64,000 nt of DNA from an uncultured Brevundimonas sp. (GTDB taxonomy: Bacteria > Pseudomonadota > Alphaproteobacteria > Caulobacterales > Caulobacteraceae). The stretch lies in the NCBI RefSeq assembly GCF_937863155.1, contig NZ_CALMFB010000062.1, positions 28,057 to 92,056 on the forward strand, written 5' to 3'. Every line of letters starts with the position of its first letter. Positions within the stretch are counted from its first letter, which is position 1. This document shows positions 52,424-61,203 of the stretch, piece after piece. The position numbers and the translations under genes are program-made. The notes beneath the pieces are model-generated. The model had not been told where the DNA came from. It saw nothing but the letters and a program-made list of their open reading frames with translations, and did not search any database.

Positions 52424-52879
52424 TCAGAAGGTGACGGGATGGCCATCACCGGAGCAGTCGCGCGCCCACCCGGTCTGAAAGTAGGTCCGCCGAAGCCGAT
52501 CCTCTGCATCGTCGAACTCGATGTAGGTTCGGCCGTCGGCGCCCGCATAGGCCTGGAACCGATGGAAGCCTGTCATGCCGCCAAAACCGTTCCGGGTATT
52601 GATCTCGCCGCAGAAGACTTGCCCGTTCGGCGCCGGCAACCGCCGGACATTTCGAAAGCGGGCGGAGTCGGGGTCGCGCAGCCTGCCGAGCAACGCGCGT
52701 CGGGCCGCCCGTTGGAAATCCGAGGCCGTGTGCAAGATCCCCGGCCCCGGCGGGGGCGCAGGCTGCTCTGACGCCTGTCTCAGAGCCTCAATCCGTCGCC
52801 GCAGGTCGGCCATATCGGTGCCGATGGACTGCGGGGTCGCGGTGGTCAGGGCAAGAGCAACTGCTGATTCCAGGATCAT
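52424..52879 (-). CDS. small exported protein, unknown
   Basis: A 151-aa protein with a short hydrophobic N-terminus (MILESAVALALTTATPQS) that may be a signal peptide, a Pro-rich stretch, and a C-terminal domain with RDPDSARFRNVRRLP, VFCGEINTRNGFGGMTGFHR and two Cys that could form a disulfide. I know similar DPxSA.FR / CGxxN..N.FGGxxGF proteins as uncharacterised families of Proteobacteria. The ATG at 52879 has a strong GGAGG site. It converges with the MerR-like gene and is divergent from the XRE gene. Confidence 0.65.
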   Translation of the reverse strand: MILESAVALALTTATPQSIGTDMADLRRRIEALRQASEQPAPPPGPGILHTASDFQRAARRALLGRLRDPDSARFRNVRRLPAPNGQVFCGEINTRNGFGGMTGFHRFQAYAGADGRTYIEFDDAEDRLRRTYFQTGWARDCSGDGHPVTF

Positions 52880-52895
52880 CGGCACCCTCCAATGA

Positions 52896-52907
52896 TCACT
52901 ATAGTGA
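52896..52907. promoter_or_regulatory. 12-bp palindrome TCACTATAGTGA, probable XRE operator
   Basis: A perfect palindrome in the 64-bp gap between the exported-protein gene and the XRE regulator gene. It lies 36 bp before the XRE start and 16 bp before the divergent start, so one bound dimer could control both. Confidence 0.6.
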
Positions 52908-52943
52908 CTGGTTGAACGTGAAGAATTCCTTGCGCCTGCGCCC

Positions 52944-53156
52944 ATGCAACTGGCGCAGACATTCGGCCAAAACGTCAGGCGGCTTCGCCTCGATCGGGGC
53001 CTGACCTTGGAGGCCTTGGCCGACGAGGTCGGCCTTGCCTACACCTATGTGGGGCAGATCGAACGCGGCCAGCGCAATCCGACGCTCGGCGTCGTCGAGA
53101 AGATCGCCGCCGCGCTCGGCGCTGATGCCATCGATCTGCTGCGCCCTGCGAGCTGA
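52944..53156 (+). CDS. XRE-family HTH regulator
   Basis: A 70-aa single-domain Cro/C1-type DNA-binding protein. The whole length is the helix-turn-helix fold: NVRRLRLDRGLTLEALADEV, then YVGQIERGQRNPTLGVVEKI. It probably represses itself and the divergent gene through the nearby palindrome. Its position next to the integrase gene, which converges on it, would also suit a switch of island excision, but that is inference. Confidence 0.85.
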   Translation: MQLAQTFGQNVRRLRLDRGLTLEALADEVGLAYTYVGQIERGQRNPTLGVVEKIAAALGADAIDLLRPAS

Positions 53157-53184
53157 CGCACGCCGGACGGGGCGGTGTCTCCAG

Positions 53185-54978
53185 TCAGAGCTTGAGCGCT
53201 CCGAACTTGATCCGCGCCAAGTTGCGATGGAGCATTCCGATGCGCTTGACGCCGTATTTGGCGGCGACGGTTTTGGGGGCCCAGCCGCCGATGGCGTCGA
53301 TGACCTCAGGGGAGATGTCGAGGTCCAGGGCGCGCTCACGCAGCATGTGGCGGAAGGAGTGAGCGACGAGCTTGGGCGCATCCGAGACGTGGTCGTCGAT
53401 GATCTTGTTGATCCGTTTCGAGTGATAGTGGGACCAATCCACCTTCTGCCCGACGACGCGGGGCTTCACCTCGGGGAAGAGCTGCGTCTCGCCGGCGGCC
53501 TTGCGACGCTCGACAAGCTTGAGGAAGCCGGCCGCCATGACCAAGGGGTGGATGGGCGCCGGGCGGATGCTGCGCTGGTTCTTGTACTGGGCCTGCCCGA
53601 TCCGCAGGCCCTGGTCGTCGAACTCGCCGAAGTCGAGGAAGTGGACGCCGTCGTGCTCGCGCACTTCGTGGGTACGCAACTGGAGGAGCTCGGAGATCCG
53701 GGCGCCGTTCAGGCTGAGCGCCGTCACCCAGAAGAGCGAATGATCCTCGGCCTTCTGCGGGGCCAGCGCTGAGAACAGCTTGATCAGCTCCTGGTCGGTG
53801 AAGCCCTCACGCTGCACCTTGGGCGCGGCCTGGGGCATCAATCCTTCGAAGGGGTTCTTGTCGAGCCAAGCTTCGTTCTCGGCCAGCGCCCAGTTCCAGA
53901 TCATGGAGACGTGGTTCAGGTAGGTGCGCACGGTCGTGACCGATACGGCCGGATCGCCGGTTTTGATGCGGGCCTCGGCGGCCTCGGCCAGGGTCTTTCC
54001 CGGGAACTTCTTGGTCGCGTTGGACGGGAGGGTCTGGATGAAGGCGAGGAAGTCCCGGGCGTCCTGCCGGCCAATAGCGCGGATGGGCTTTTTCTCGCCG
54101 AAGAACTCCTTCAGCGCCCGCATGGGCGCCCGGTAGTCCTTGTTCTCGCCCTTGGCCGCCAGATAGGCGGCCAGCAGTTCGTCGAGCCTCTTGTCGCCCG
54201 GCCGCGGCTCATGGGTTGGATGTCGGGGCACGACGATGTCGGGGCGATGCGCGAGGCTGAGGAGGGTGGCGGCGTAGCGGCGCTCCTGCTCCTGGGCCCG
54301 GACCACCTCCATCCAGGCCTTGGCGAAATACGGTCTGACGATCGTGCGCGTGGTCGCCGCCCAGCGCGCTCCGAGGACGGCGTTCAGCACCGTGTCGAAG
54401 CCGTCGATGTCGCGCCAGGCCTCGGGACTGGTCTCGATGACCTGGAGACGATCCAGCAGCATGAAGGTCTCGGGCGGCATTGCCGGGCTGCGCGAGGCCT
54501 CGGGCCGTTCCTCAAAGTAGCGCTCGGCCCAGATGAGGCCGCCATGCTCGACGCCTGCGGCCGGCGACGCCAGCGCCTCGGCGCGAGCCTTGTATTCCAG
54601 GAGGCTGATCTCGACGTCGAAGCCGAGGGCGGTGGCGACCTCTTCGGCGCGCCAGGCGTCGATGCGCTCGCGCGCCTGGGACACGCCGCCGGGTTTATGC
54701 TCGGCCCGCAGGCTGGCGAAGACGGCCTTCCATTCGCGCCTCAGGGCTTCGCCTATGCCGTCGGCCTCCTCGGCGTTGCGGCGGCGCGTGGTCTTGATCA
54801 GGGCGCCCTTCGGCCGGCCGTCCTCGTGAACGAGCAGGGCGCGTCGCGCATCCGTCTCGGGCAGGCCTAGGGCGATGGTCTGGACGTCGGCCGGAACGAT
54901 GAGCCGGACATTGCGGGTGAGGCCGTTTTTCGGCGCCGAAACCCCGTTTCGCTTGGCTCTAAAAGAGGCGCTGGACAT
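53185..54978 (-). CDS. int: tyrosine recombinase, island integrase
   Basis: A 597-aa site-specific integrase. The catalytic domain is C-terminal (about residues 400-597): Arg in NGARISELLQLRTHEV, His-x-x-Arg in AHSFRHMLRERAL, Trp in the GGW motif (where many have His), and the Tyr nucleophile in TVAAKYGVKR. The SAM-like core-binding domain is at about 290-385. It lies between the XRE gene and the intact tRNA-Lys, with its 5' end about 100 bp from the att site, the usual layout for tRNA-targeting islands. The ATG at 54978 is chosen; an earlier Met would fall inside the putative arm repeats. Confidence 0.9.
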   Translation of the reverse strand: MSSASFRAKRNGVSAPKNGLTRNVRLIVPADVQTIALGLPETDARRALLVHEDGRPKGALIKTTRRRNAEEADGIGEALRREWKAVFASLRAEHKPGGVSQARERIDAWRAEEVATALGFDVEISLLEYKARAEALASPAAGVEHGGLIWAERYFEERPEASRSPAMPPETFMLLDRLQVIETSPEAWRDIDGFDTVLNAVLGARWAATTRTIVRPYFAKAWMEVVRAQEQERRYAATLLSLAHRPDIVVPRHPTHEPRPGDKRLDELLAAYLAAKGENKDYRAPMRALKEFFGEKKPIRAIGRQDARDFLAFIQTLPSNATKKFPGKTLAEAAEARIKTGDPAVSVTTVRTYLNHVSMIWNWALAENEAWLDKNPFEGLMPQAAPKVQREGFTDQELIKLFSALAPQKAEDHSLFWVTALSLNGARISELLQLRTHEVREHDGVHFLDFGEFDDQGLRIGQAQYKNQRSIRPAPIHPLVMAAGFLKLVERRKAAGETQLFPEVKPRVVGQKVDWSHYHSKRINKIIDDHVSDAPKLVAHSFRHMLRERALDLDISPEVIDAIGGWAPKTVAAKYGVKRIGMLHRNLARIKFGALKL

Positions 54979-54995
54979 GGCCAAAACCCTCGCAC

Positions 54996-55024
54996 ATTTT
55001 GCACAAGCTTTGTACAAGGTTTGT
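54996..55024. repeat. TTTTGCACAAG-type repeats near the right island end
   Basis: TTTTGCACAAGC followed by TTTGTACAAGG, similar to the tandem copies at 32093-32120. They lie between the integrase start and the tRNA att site, where arm-type integrase sites or the integrase operator are expected. Confidence 0.55.
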
Positions 55025-55079
55025 CGCGAAAAGGCGTTTCCGTTCAGCGCCTTCTTGTGATTTCAAGGGGTTAGGTGGA

Positions 55080-55158
<79 letters not shown>

Positions 55159-55332
55159 GATATCGACGCGCATTCAGCATGCCCTGTCTTTGCAGCCAGC
55201 GCCATGCCGAAGGGCGGTGCAAATAGGCGGGATCAGGCGGTAACGCAAGCGGCATTTCGTCGCCCGCCCGCAGGGGATAAGGTCTGATCAGGGAATCGAT
55301 CCGCCGACGGATGGCGGCCGAAGGGGGAAAGC

Positions 55333-56769
55333 ATGGCGTTCTGGAACCGGCGGCGCTCGATCGAGGCCATCACCGACATCGAAGGCCATGCGCGGCTGAA
55401 GCCGACCATGAGCTGGCCGCATCTGATCGCCCTGGGCGTCGGGGCCATCGTCGGCACCGGCATCTACACCCTGATCGGGGTCGGGGCGGCCAAGGCGGGG
55501 CCGGCGGTCATGCTGGCCTTCCTGATCGCGGGGGTGGTGTGCGTGGTCGCGGCCCTGGCCTATGCCGAGCTGGCGACCATGATCCCGGCCTCGGGCAGCG
55601 CCTACACCTATTCCTACGCCGCGCTGGGCGAAATGCTGGCCTGGGTGATCGGCTGGAGCCTGATCCTGGAGTATTCGCTGGTGGTCTCGGCCGTGGCCGT
55701 GGGCTGGGCCGGCTATTTCACGGGCTTCCTGGAAAGCGTGGGCTGGGGATTGCCCGCCTATCTGACCAGCGGGCCGTTTGGCACGGAGACGCCGGGCCTG
55801 GTGAACCTGCCGGCCGTCGGCATCGTGGCGCTGGTGGCCGGCATGCTGATGCTGGGCACGCGAGAGAGCGCCACGGTCAACGCCGTGCTGGTGGTGGTGA
55901 AGGTCGTGGCCCTGGGCGCCTTTGTCGCCATCGCCGCCCCGCATTTCGACCCGGCCAATCTGCAGCCCTTCATGCCCTATGGCTTCACCAAGTCGCTGAA
56001 CGCCGAAGGGGTGGAGATGGGCGTCATGGCCGCGGCGGCCATCATCTTCTTCGCCTTCTACGGCTTCGACGCCGTATCGACGGCGGCCGAGGAGACCAAG
56101 AACCCCGGCCGCGACCTGACCATCGGCATCGTCGGGTCGATGGTCGCCTGCATAGCCATCTATATGGTCGTGGCCGCCGCCGCCGTGGGCGCCATGCCGT
56201 TCGGCCAGTTCGCCGGCTCCAGCGAACCCCTGGCGCACATCGCCCGCACTCTGGGCAGCGATACGGCCGCCACCATCATCGCCGGGGCCGCCATCGTGGC
56301 CCTGCCGACCGTGCTGCTGGCCTTCATGTACGGGCAGAGCCGCATCTTCTTCGTCATGGCGCGGGACGGCATGCTGCCGCGTGGCCTGGCCAAGGTCAGC
56401 GAGACGCGCGGATCGCCGGTGCTGATGACCGGCCTGACCGCCGTGCTGATGGCGGTGATCGCGGGCCTGTTCAGCCTGGGCGAACTGGCGGCCCTGGCCA
56501 ATGCCGGGACGCTGGCGGCCTTCATCGCCGTGGGCGCGGCGCTGATCGTGCTGCGGGTCCAGCAGCCGGGCCGTGAGCGCCGGTTCAAGGCGCCGCTGTG
56601 GCCCCTGGTCGGGGCGGGGGCCATCCTGGGGTGCCTGTATCTGTTCGCCAGCCTGCCGGGCTCGACCCAGACGAATTTCTTCATCTGGAACGCGGCGGGG
56701 CTGGTGATCTATCTGCTGTTCGCGCGGCGCAACACCCGCCTGGCCAAGGGCGAGGAGACCGCCGCCTGA
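55333..56769 (+). CDS. APC-family amino acid permease
   Basis: A 478-aa inner-membrane transporter with about 12 transmembrane segments, of the cationic-amino-acid type. The family motifs are visible: GVGAIVGTGIYTLIGVGAA in helix 1 and AALAYAELATMIPASGSAYT, then FYGFDAVSTAAEETKNPGRD in the loop after helix 6. It imports an amino acid, identity unknown. The ATG at 55333 has AAGGGGGAAAGC just upstream. It overlaps the Hpt gene by one base. Confidence 0.9.
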   Translation: MAFWNRRRSIEAITDIEGHARLKPTMSWPHLIALGVGAIVGTGIYTLIGVGAAKAGPAVMLAFLIAGVVCVVAALAYAELATMIPASGSAYTYSYAALGEMLAWVIGWSLILEYSLVVSAVAVGWAGYFTGFLESVGWGLPAYLTSGPFGTETPGLVNLPAVGIVALVAGMLMLGTRESATVNAVLVVVKVVALGAFVAIAAPHFDPANLQPFMPYGFTKSLNAEGVEMGVMAAAAIIFFAFYGFDAVSTAAEETKNPGRDLTIGIVGSMVACIAIYMVVAAAAVGAMPFGQFAGSSEPLAHIARTLGSDTAATIIAGAAIVALPTVLLAFMYGQSRIFFVMARDGMLPRGLAKVSETRGSPVLMTGLTAVLMAVIAGLFSLGELAALANAGTLAAFIAVGAALIVLRVQQPGRERRFKAPLWPLVGAGAILGCLYLFASLPGSTQTNFFIWNAAGLVIYLLFARRNTRLAKGEETAA

Positions 56770-57122
56770 TGGCCCGCCGCGATCTGTCCGGCGCCGTCGA
56801 CTTCACCGTGCTGGAGCGGATGACCGGCGGGGTGGATGTGATCACCGAGGAGATCCTGGGCCTGTTCGTCCAGCAGGCGGCCATCTGGTCGCCCCTGCTG
56901 GACGTGCGCGAAGACGGCTGGCGCGACGCCGCCCATACGTTGCGCGGCGCGGCGGCGGGCATAGGGGCGGAAGAGGTCGCGACCGCCTGCGCCCTGGCCG
57001 AAGCGGTGGACAAGGCCGACGCCCCGCCGATGCTGGAACGGGCGCGAACGGCGCTGGAGGCGGCCCTGGCCGATGTGGCCGCCTATCGCCACGAACTGAT
57101 GCTGAGAGGGCTGAAGGGCTGA
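56769..57122 (+). CDS. histidine phosphotransfer (Hpt) protein
   Basis: A 117-aa four-helix Hpt domain protein that would shuttle phosphate between response-regulator receivers. The phospho-His is His56 in DAAHTLRGAAAGIGAEEV. The start shares a base with the permease stop (TGATG). No kinase or regulator is adjacent. It could serve a hybrid kinase elsewhere; the receiver-bearing pseudokinase at 5967-7589 in this window is one candidate, but there is no direct evidence. Confidence 0.82.
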   Translation: MARRDLSGAVDFTVLERMTGGVDVITEEILGLFVQQAAIWSPLLDVREDGWRDAAHTLRGAAAGIGAEEVATACALAEAVDKADAPPMLERARTALEAALADVAAYRHELMLRGLKG

Positions 57123-57127
57123 CGGCG

Positions 57128-57739
57128 TCAGGCGTAGTTGAAGCTGATCGAGATCCGCTCTGACTTCGCCGCGTTGGCGGGCACCTCGTGCCGCAGCCAG
57201 CTTTCCCACATCAGGATCGTGCCGGCCCTCGGCGCCAGATAGACGAAGGGCTGTTCCGCCTCGGGCGCATCGGGGGTCACGCCGGGGCGGGCCATCATCA
57301 TGGCCAGGCGGGGGTCTTCCAGCTTCAGGGCCGAAGCGCCGTCCGGCACCTCGACATAGACGGTGCCCGACAGAAAGGCGTGCGGGTGAATATGGCCGGT
57401 ATGGCCGCCGCCGGGCTTCAGGATGTTGACCCACAGATTGTCCAGACGCGGCTTGCGCGCCAGGTCGAAATTCAGCGCGCGGGCATAGGCCAGGGCGTGC
57501 CGGTCGAGGTGCTTCTTCAGCTCGGCGAACTCGGGCAGGCGCTGGGGCAGGTCGGTCAGAGAGCCGTAGGAGGTGTATCCGCGATAGCCGTTCGCCCGGC
57601 ACCAGGCGCGGCCCGCGCCGTCCTCGACCGCCAGCATGCGGCAGGCGTCGGCCAGGTCGGCGTTGAAGTCGGCGAAACCGGAAACTGAGGCCAGGCTGGC
57701 CTCATAGACGTGGGTGACGAAGAGCGGGCGCAGGGGCAT
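57128..57739 (-). CDS. 2OG-Fe(II) oxygenase family protein
   Basis: A 203-aa double-stranded beta-helix oxygenase (TIGR02466-like). The iron-site region reads GHIHPHAFLSGTVYVEVPDG and the distal His is in SWLRHEVPAN, followed by the 2-oxoglutarate-binding Arg in SERISISFN. The substrate is unknown. It converges with the Hpt gene with a 5-bp gap and is 17 bp downstream of the methyltransferase gene on the same strand. Confidence 0.82.
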   Translation of the reverse strand: MPLRPLFVTHVYEASLASVSGFADFNADLADACRMLAVEDGAGRAWCRANGYRGYTSYGSLTDLPQRLPEFAELKKHLDRHALAYARALNFDLARKPRLDNLWVNILKPGGGHTGHIHPHAFLSGTVYVEVPDGASALKLEDPRLAMMMARPGVTPDAPEAEQPFVYLAPRAGTILMWESWLRHEVPANAAKSERISISFNYA

Positions 57740-57756
57740 GAGGTCTCTTTAGCGCA

Positions 57757-58503
57757 TCACAGCGTGATGTCCGCCTCTCCGCGCAGGATCGCCTCGGCCT
57801 GGGGCGTGTGCCGGGCCCCGTCACGGTCGTGCAGCACCAGCGGCGGCAGTAGTCGCAAGGGCGCCTTGCCGGTCTTGATCGCGGCGACCAGCACCCGCTT
57901 GGCCGGCTCGTCGGCGTGGGGATGGATCGGCAGGACGGCGAACGACCCGGCCTTGGGCGCCAGCAGGGCCAGGATGTCGGCCAGCCTGTCGGCGCGGTGG
58001 ATCAGGACGATGCGCCCGCCCTCCGTGACCGCCTTCAGCAGGAAGCCGGTCCAGGCGCCCAGGCCGTCGTCGGCCATCCAGGCGGCGCGCTTGCCGGGGG
58101 CCGGGGCGCGCAGGGCGCCGGGGTCGTCGAAGAAGGGCGGATTGGCCACGGCCCAGTCGCAGGGCGCGCGGTCCAGGGCGCGGAAGCCGGCGGCCACGTC
58201 GGCGGTCAGGATCTCCACCCGGTCCTCGACGCCGTTCAGCGCGGCGTTCTGGCGGGCCAGATCGGCGGCCTCGGCTTCGCGCTCGACGCCGATCAGCCGG
58301 GCGTGGGGACAGCGCGCCGCGATCTGGAACAGGGCGCCGCCCGCGCCGCATCCGGCCTCGATCACCCGCTGCCCCGGCCCGGCCCTGACGGCGGCGGCCA
58401 GCACGGCCGCATCCATCCCGGCGCGATAGCCGCGCGTGGGCTGGCGCAAACGCACCCGGCCGTTCAGCAACGCATTTTCGACCGGCGGTTCCGTGACCGT
58501 CAC
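57757..58503 (-). CDS. TrmN6-like tRNA adenine-N6 methyltransferase
   Basis: A 248-aa SAM-dependent methyltransferase. Motif I is VIEAGCGAGGALFQIA (about residues 47-62) and the N6-adenine motif IV is VANPPFFDDP, as in YfiC/TrmN6, which modifies A37 of tRNA-Val. The N-terminal QPTRGYRAGMDAAVLAAA block is also typical. It is divergent from the polyprenyl synthase gene. Confidence 0.82.
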   Translation of the reverse strand: MTVTEPPVENALLNGRVRLRQPTRGYRAGMDAAVLAAAVRAGPGQRVIEAGCGAGGALFQIAARCPHARLIGVEREAEAADLARQNAALNGVEDRVEILTADVAAGFRALDRAPCDWAVANPPFFDDPGALRAPAPGKRAAWMADDGLGAWTGFLLKAVTEGGRIVLIHRADRLADILALLAPKAGSFAVLPIHPHADEPAKRVLVAAIKTGKAPLRLLPPLVLHDRDGARHTPQAEAILRGEADITL

Positions 58504-58601
58504 TTAACTTGACCCTTCATGGCGCCCTCACCATTGTGCGCCGCGTCGCAAAGGGGCAAGAGCGCCCCTTGAAACCTCCACCCCAGCAACGAGTATCCAT
58601 C

Positions 58602-59618
58602 TTGGACGCAGCCGCCCGCCCCGCCGCCCGTGACAAGGGCGATGTCGAGGCCCTGGTCCGCCTGGCCCAGGCCGACATGGCGGCGGTCGACGCCCATATC
58701 GTGGCGCGGATGCAGTCGCCCGTGCCGGTGATCCCCAAGCTGGCCGAACACCTGATCGCGGCGGGGGGCAAGCGCCTGCGTCCGTTGCTGACCGTGGCCG
58801 CCGCGCGGGCCGTGGGGGCGGCCGACGACATCGAACCGGCGCGCAAGCTGGCGGCGGCGGTCGAGTTCATCCACACCGCCACCCTGCTGCACGACGATGT
58901 GGTGGACGGCTCCGAGCTGCGGCGCGGCAAGGTGGCGGCGCATCTGATCTGGGGCGCCCCGACCAGTGTTCTGGTGGGCGACTTCCTGTTCGCGCGCGCG
59001 TTCGAGCTGATGGTCGAGACCGATTCCCTGCGCGCCCTGGGCATATTGGCGCGCGCCGCCGGGGTGATCGCCGAGGGCGAGGTGCTGCAACTGACCCGCG
59101 CCCACGACCTGAACCTGGACCGCGACACCTATTTGACGATCATCACCGCCAAGACCGCCGAACTGTTCGCCGCCGCCGCCGAATCCGGCGCCGTGGGCGT
59201 GGGGGCCGACGAAGCGGCGGTTCAGGCCCTTCGCGCCTATGGGCTGAACCTGGGCATCGCCTTCCAGCTTGCGGACGACGCCCTGGACTATGGCGGCGCG
59301 GCGGCGGCCCTGGGCAAGAACGCGGGCGACGACTTCAACGAGGGCAAGGCCACCCTGCCGCTTCTGCTGGCGGTCCAGAAGACGCGCGGCGCCGAAGACG
59401 CCTTCTGGGAGCGCACCATCACCCAGGGCCAGCGCACCGAGGCGGATTTCGAGCGTGCGCGCGAACTGGTCGTCGCCTCGGGCGCCATCGCCGCGACCCT
59501 GGATGTGGCGGGCGACTACGCCGATGCCGCCAAGACGGCGCTGGAGGTTCTGCCGGCCGGCGAATGGCGCACGGCGCTGGAGCAACTGGCCGACTTCGCC
59601 GTCAGCCGCGCGGCCTGA
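58602..59618 (+). CDS. ispB: trans-polyprenyl diphosphate synthase (quinone side chain)
   Basis: Makes the long isoprenoid chain for ubiquinone. The first Asp-rich motif is LLHDDVVDGSELRRG (DDxxD type, about residues 88-102), the second is FQLADDALDYGG, and GGKRLRPLL is the diphosphate-binding Lys-Arg block. The TTG at 58602 gives the typical 338 aa; the open frame continues upstream to 58509 but would leave only a 5-bp gap to the divergent gene and no room for promoters. Chain length (octa- to decaprenyl) cannot be read with certainty. Confidence 0.88.
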   Translation: MDAAARPAARDKGDVEALVRLAQADMAAVDAHIVARMQSPVPVIPKLAEHLIAAGGKRLRPLLTVAAARAVGAADDIEPARKLAAAVEFIHTATLLHDDVVDGSELRRGKVAAHLIWGAPTSVLVGDFLFARAFELMVETDSLRALGILARAAGVIAEGEVLQLTRAHDLNLDRDTYLTIITAKTAELFAAAAESGAVGVGADEAAVQALRAYGLNLGIAFQLADDALDYGGAAAALGKNAGDDFNEGKATLPLLLAVQKTRGAEDAFWERTITQGQRTEADFERARELVVASGAIAATLDVAGDYADAAKTALEVLPAGEWRTALEQLADFAVSRAA

Positions 59619-59628
59619 CTCCCAAAGT

Positions 59629-60477
59629 CTACGGCGCCCGCTGCGAGGGATTGTGCGTGGTCGTGGCGCCCTGGCGCATGTCCATGCCCGGCACGTCGGG
59701 CAGATGCGCGCCCGCACAGCCCATGCCGAAGTTCGAGCCGGGACAGTCGCCCGGCCCCACCACCCCGACCCCGCCGGACAGGGGACGACGCATCATCTCA
59801 TAGCGGCGCATTTCACGCGCGCCCTCGGCGGCGAAACGGGCGTCGCGTTCCGGGTTGCCCGTTCCCTGGATCGGCGCCGCGCGGGCGGCTGCCTCGTTGA
59901 AGGCCGTGTCGCAGGCCGCCTGCTGGGCCGCGCCCATCTGACCCCGCAACATGCGGCAGCCGGGAATGCCCTGCCGCAGCGACCGGGCGACGGCGTCCCC
60001 CAGGCTTTCGGGGCGAACCCGCCAGGCGTCGCCGGCGGGCGCGCCGGTCGGGGCAGGGGCGGCCAGCCGGGCCGAAGGCGCCGAAGGGGTCTGGTCCTCT
60101 TCATCCTTGCGTCGGACAATCGCCGCGCCGGTTGAAGCGGAGGATGGTGCGGTCAGGGCAGGGGACGACGCCTGGGCGACCGACGTCTCGGCGATCGCAG
60201 CCTGGGCCGGCGTTCGTGGCGTTTCATCGCGCAGAAGCGGGCGTGGCGTCAGGTCCAGGGGGATCAGGCGCTCGACCGGCGAAGACGGCGGCGAAACCGG
60301 AACATCGAACGTCCGCAGCGCCATATAGCCCAGAACGGCGGCATGCAGCGCCAGCGACACGCCGGCCATCGCCGCGCGTCGAACTCGCGGCGCCCTCACC
60401 CAAGGCGCCCTGTCCGGCCATGCCCAGTCGATGTTCGGCAAGCGTCTCTCCCCTGACCGGGCCACAGGACGGGGCAA
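59629..60477 (-). CDS. Pro-rich single-TM protein, unknown
   Basis: A 282-aa protein of unknown function. A basic N-terminus is followed by one transmembrane helix (about residues 37-57, AMAGVSLALHAAVLGYMALR), then a Pro/Ala/Ser-rich periplasmic linker (about 60-150) and a C-terminal globular part with Cys residues (GIPGCRMLRGQ, ACDTAFNEAAAR, GDCPGSNFGMGCAG). The layout recalls TonB/TolA-like envelope proteins but no domain is recognised. It converges with ispB and is divergent from the str operon. Confidence 0.6.
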   Translation of the reverse strand: MPRPVARSGERRLPNIDWAWPDRAPWVRAPRVRRAAMAGVSLALHAAVLGYMALRTFDVPVSPPSSPVERLIPLDLTPRPLLRDETPRTPAQAAIAETSVAQASSPALTAPSSASTGAAIVRRKDEEDQTPSAPSARLAAPAPTGAPAGDAWRVRPESLGDAVARSLRQGIPGCRMLRGQMGAAQQAACDTAFNEAAARAAPIQGTGNPERDARFAAEGAREMRRYEMMRRPLSGGVGVVGPGDCPGSNFGMGCAGAHLPDVPGMDMRQGATTTHNPSQRAP

Positions 60478-60528
60478 GCGTGGCCTTAATGCGGCTGGAT
60501 GCAGGCCGCTCCGGGGTTTGCGCTGCGC

Positions 60529-60557
60529 TTGACCTTGGGCCCCTCAGCGCGTAAACG
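60529..60557 (+). promoter_or_regulatory. candidate sigma-70 promoter of the str operon
   Basis: TTGACC, a 17-bp spacer and TAAACG, about 235 bp upstream of rpsL. The -35 element is strong and the -10 weak, which is common in alphaproteobacteria. Transcription would start near 60564 and run through the hairpin at 60628-60660. Confidence 0.45.
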
Positions 60558-60627
60558 GCGCGCACTTTCGAGATGGGCGCTTCGGCGGCCGTCCTGATCG
60601 TCACAATCGAACGGACGGGCTGCGCCC

Positions 60628-60660
60628 GCCGGAACGGCCAAAGCGCCCGTTCCGGCTTTT
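60628..60660 (+). terminator. perfect terminator hairpin in the str operon leader
   Basis: GCCGGAACGG and CCGTTCCGGC form a perfect 10-bp stem with a 9-nt loop followed by TTTTCTG. No plus-strand gene ends just before it (ispB ends 1 kb upstream). It stands about 130 bp before rpsL, so it is either an attenuator in the leader or the end of a short RNA. Confidence 0.7.
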
Positions 60661-60789
60661 CTGTTTGAGGCGGCGTTCCGGTCTCGCAAAGGCAACCCGG
60701 GCGGGGAAGGCTCCCCGTTCAGAAGAAGGTCCATGAGGCGCCCCGGCCGAAAGGCACACGCCTCCATACAGAAGTCGAGACGGTATCGA

Positions 60790-61164
60790 ATGCCTACGAT
60801 CAACCAGCTGATGCGCAAGCCCCGCAAGCCCAAGCCCACCCGTAACAAGGTGCCGGCCCTGGAGGGTTCGCCCCAGCGTCGCGGCGTCTGCACCCGCGTC
60901 TACACCACGACCCCGAAGAAGCCGAACTCGGCTCTGCGTAAGGTCGCCAAGGTCCGCCTGGCCAAGAACGGCTATGAAGCCGTGTGCTACATCCCCGGCG
61001 AAGGCCACAACCTGCAGGAGCACTCGGTGGTCCTGATCCGCGGCGGCCGCGTCAAGGACTTGCCCGGCGTTCGCTACCACATCCTGCGCGGCGTGCTGGA
61101 CACGCAAGGCGTCAAGGACCGCAAGCAGCGCCGTTCGCACTACGGCGCCAAGCGTCCGAAGTAA
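60790..61164 (+). CDS. rpsL: 30S ribosomal protein S12
   Basis: S12 sits at the decoding centre. It is 124 aa and begins [14 protein letters not shown]. The streptomycin-site segments are wild type: [10 protein letters not shown] (Lys43 equivalent) and GRVKDLPGV (Lys88 equivalent), so no resistance substitution is seen. It is first in the str operon, with rpsG 39 bp downstream. The ATG at 60790 gives the universal N-terminus. Confidence 0.98.
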   Translation: MPTINQLMRKPRKPKPTRNKVPALEGSPQRRGVCTRVYTTTPKKPNSALRKVAKVRLAKNGYEAVCYIPGEGHNLQEHSVVLIRGGRVKDLPGVRYHILRGVLDTQGVKDRKQRRSHYGAKRPK

Positions 61165-61203
61165 TCCGCCCTGCGCGCCCTATAGATTCAAGAGGATACA
61201 TCC

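Noticed and set aside
60790-61164. Streptomycin-resistance substitution in rpsL
   Set aside because: The Lys43 and Lys88 equivalents are both Lys, the sensitive state.
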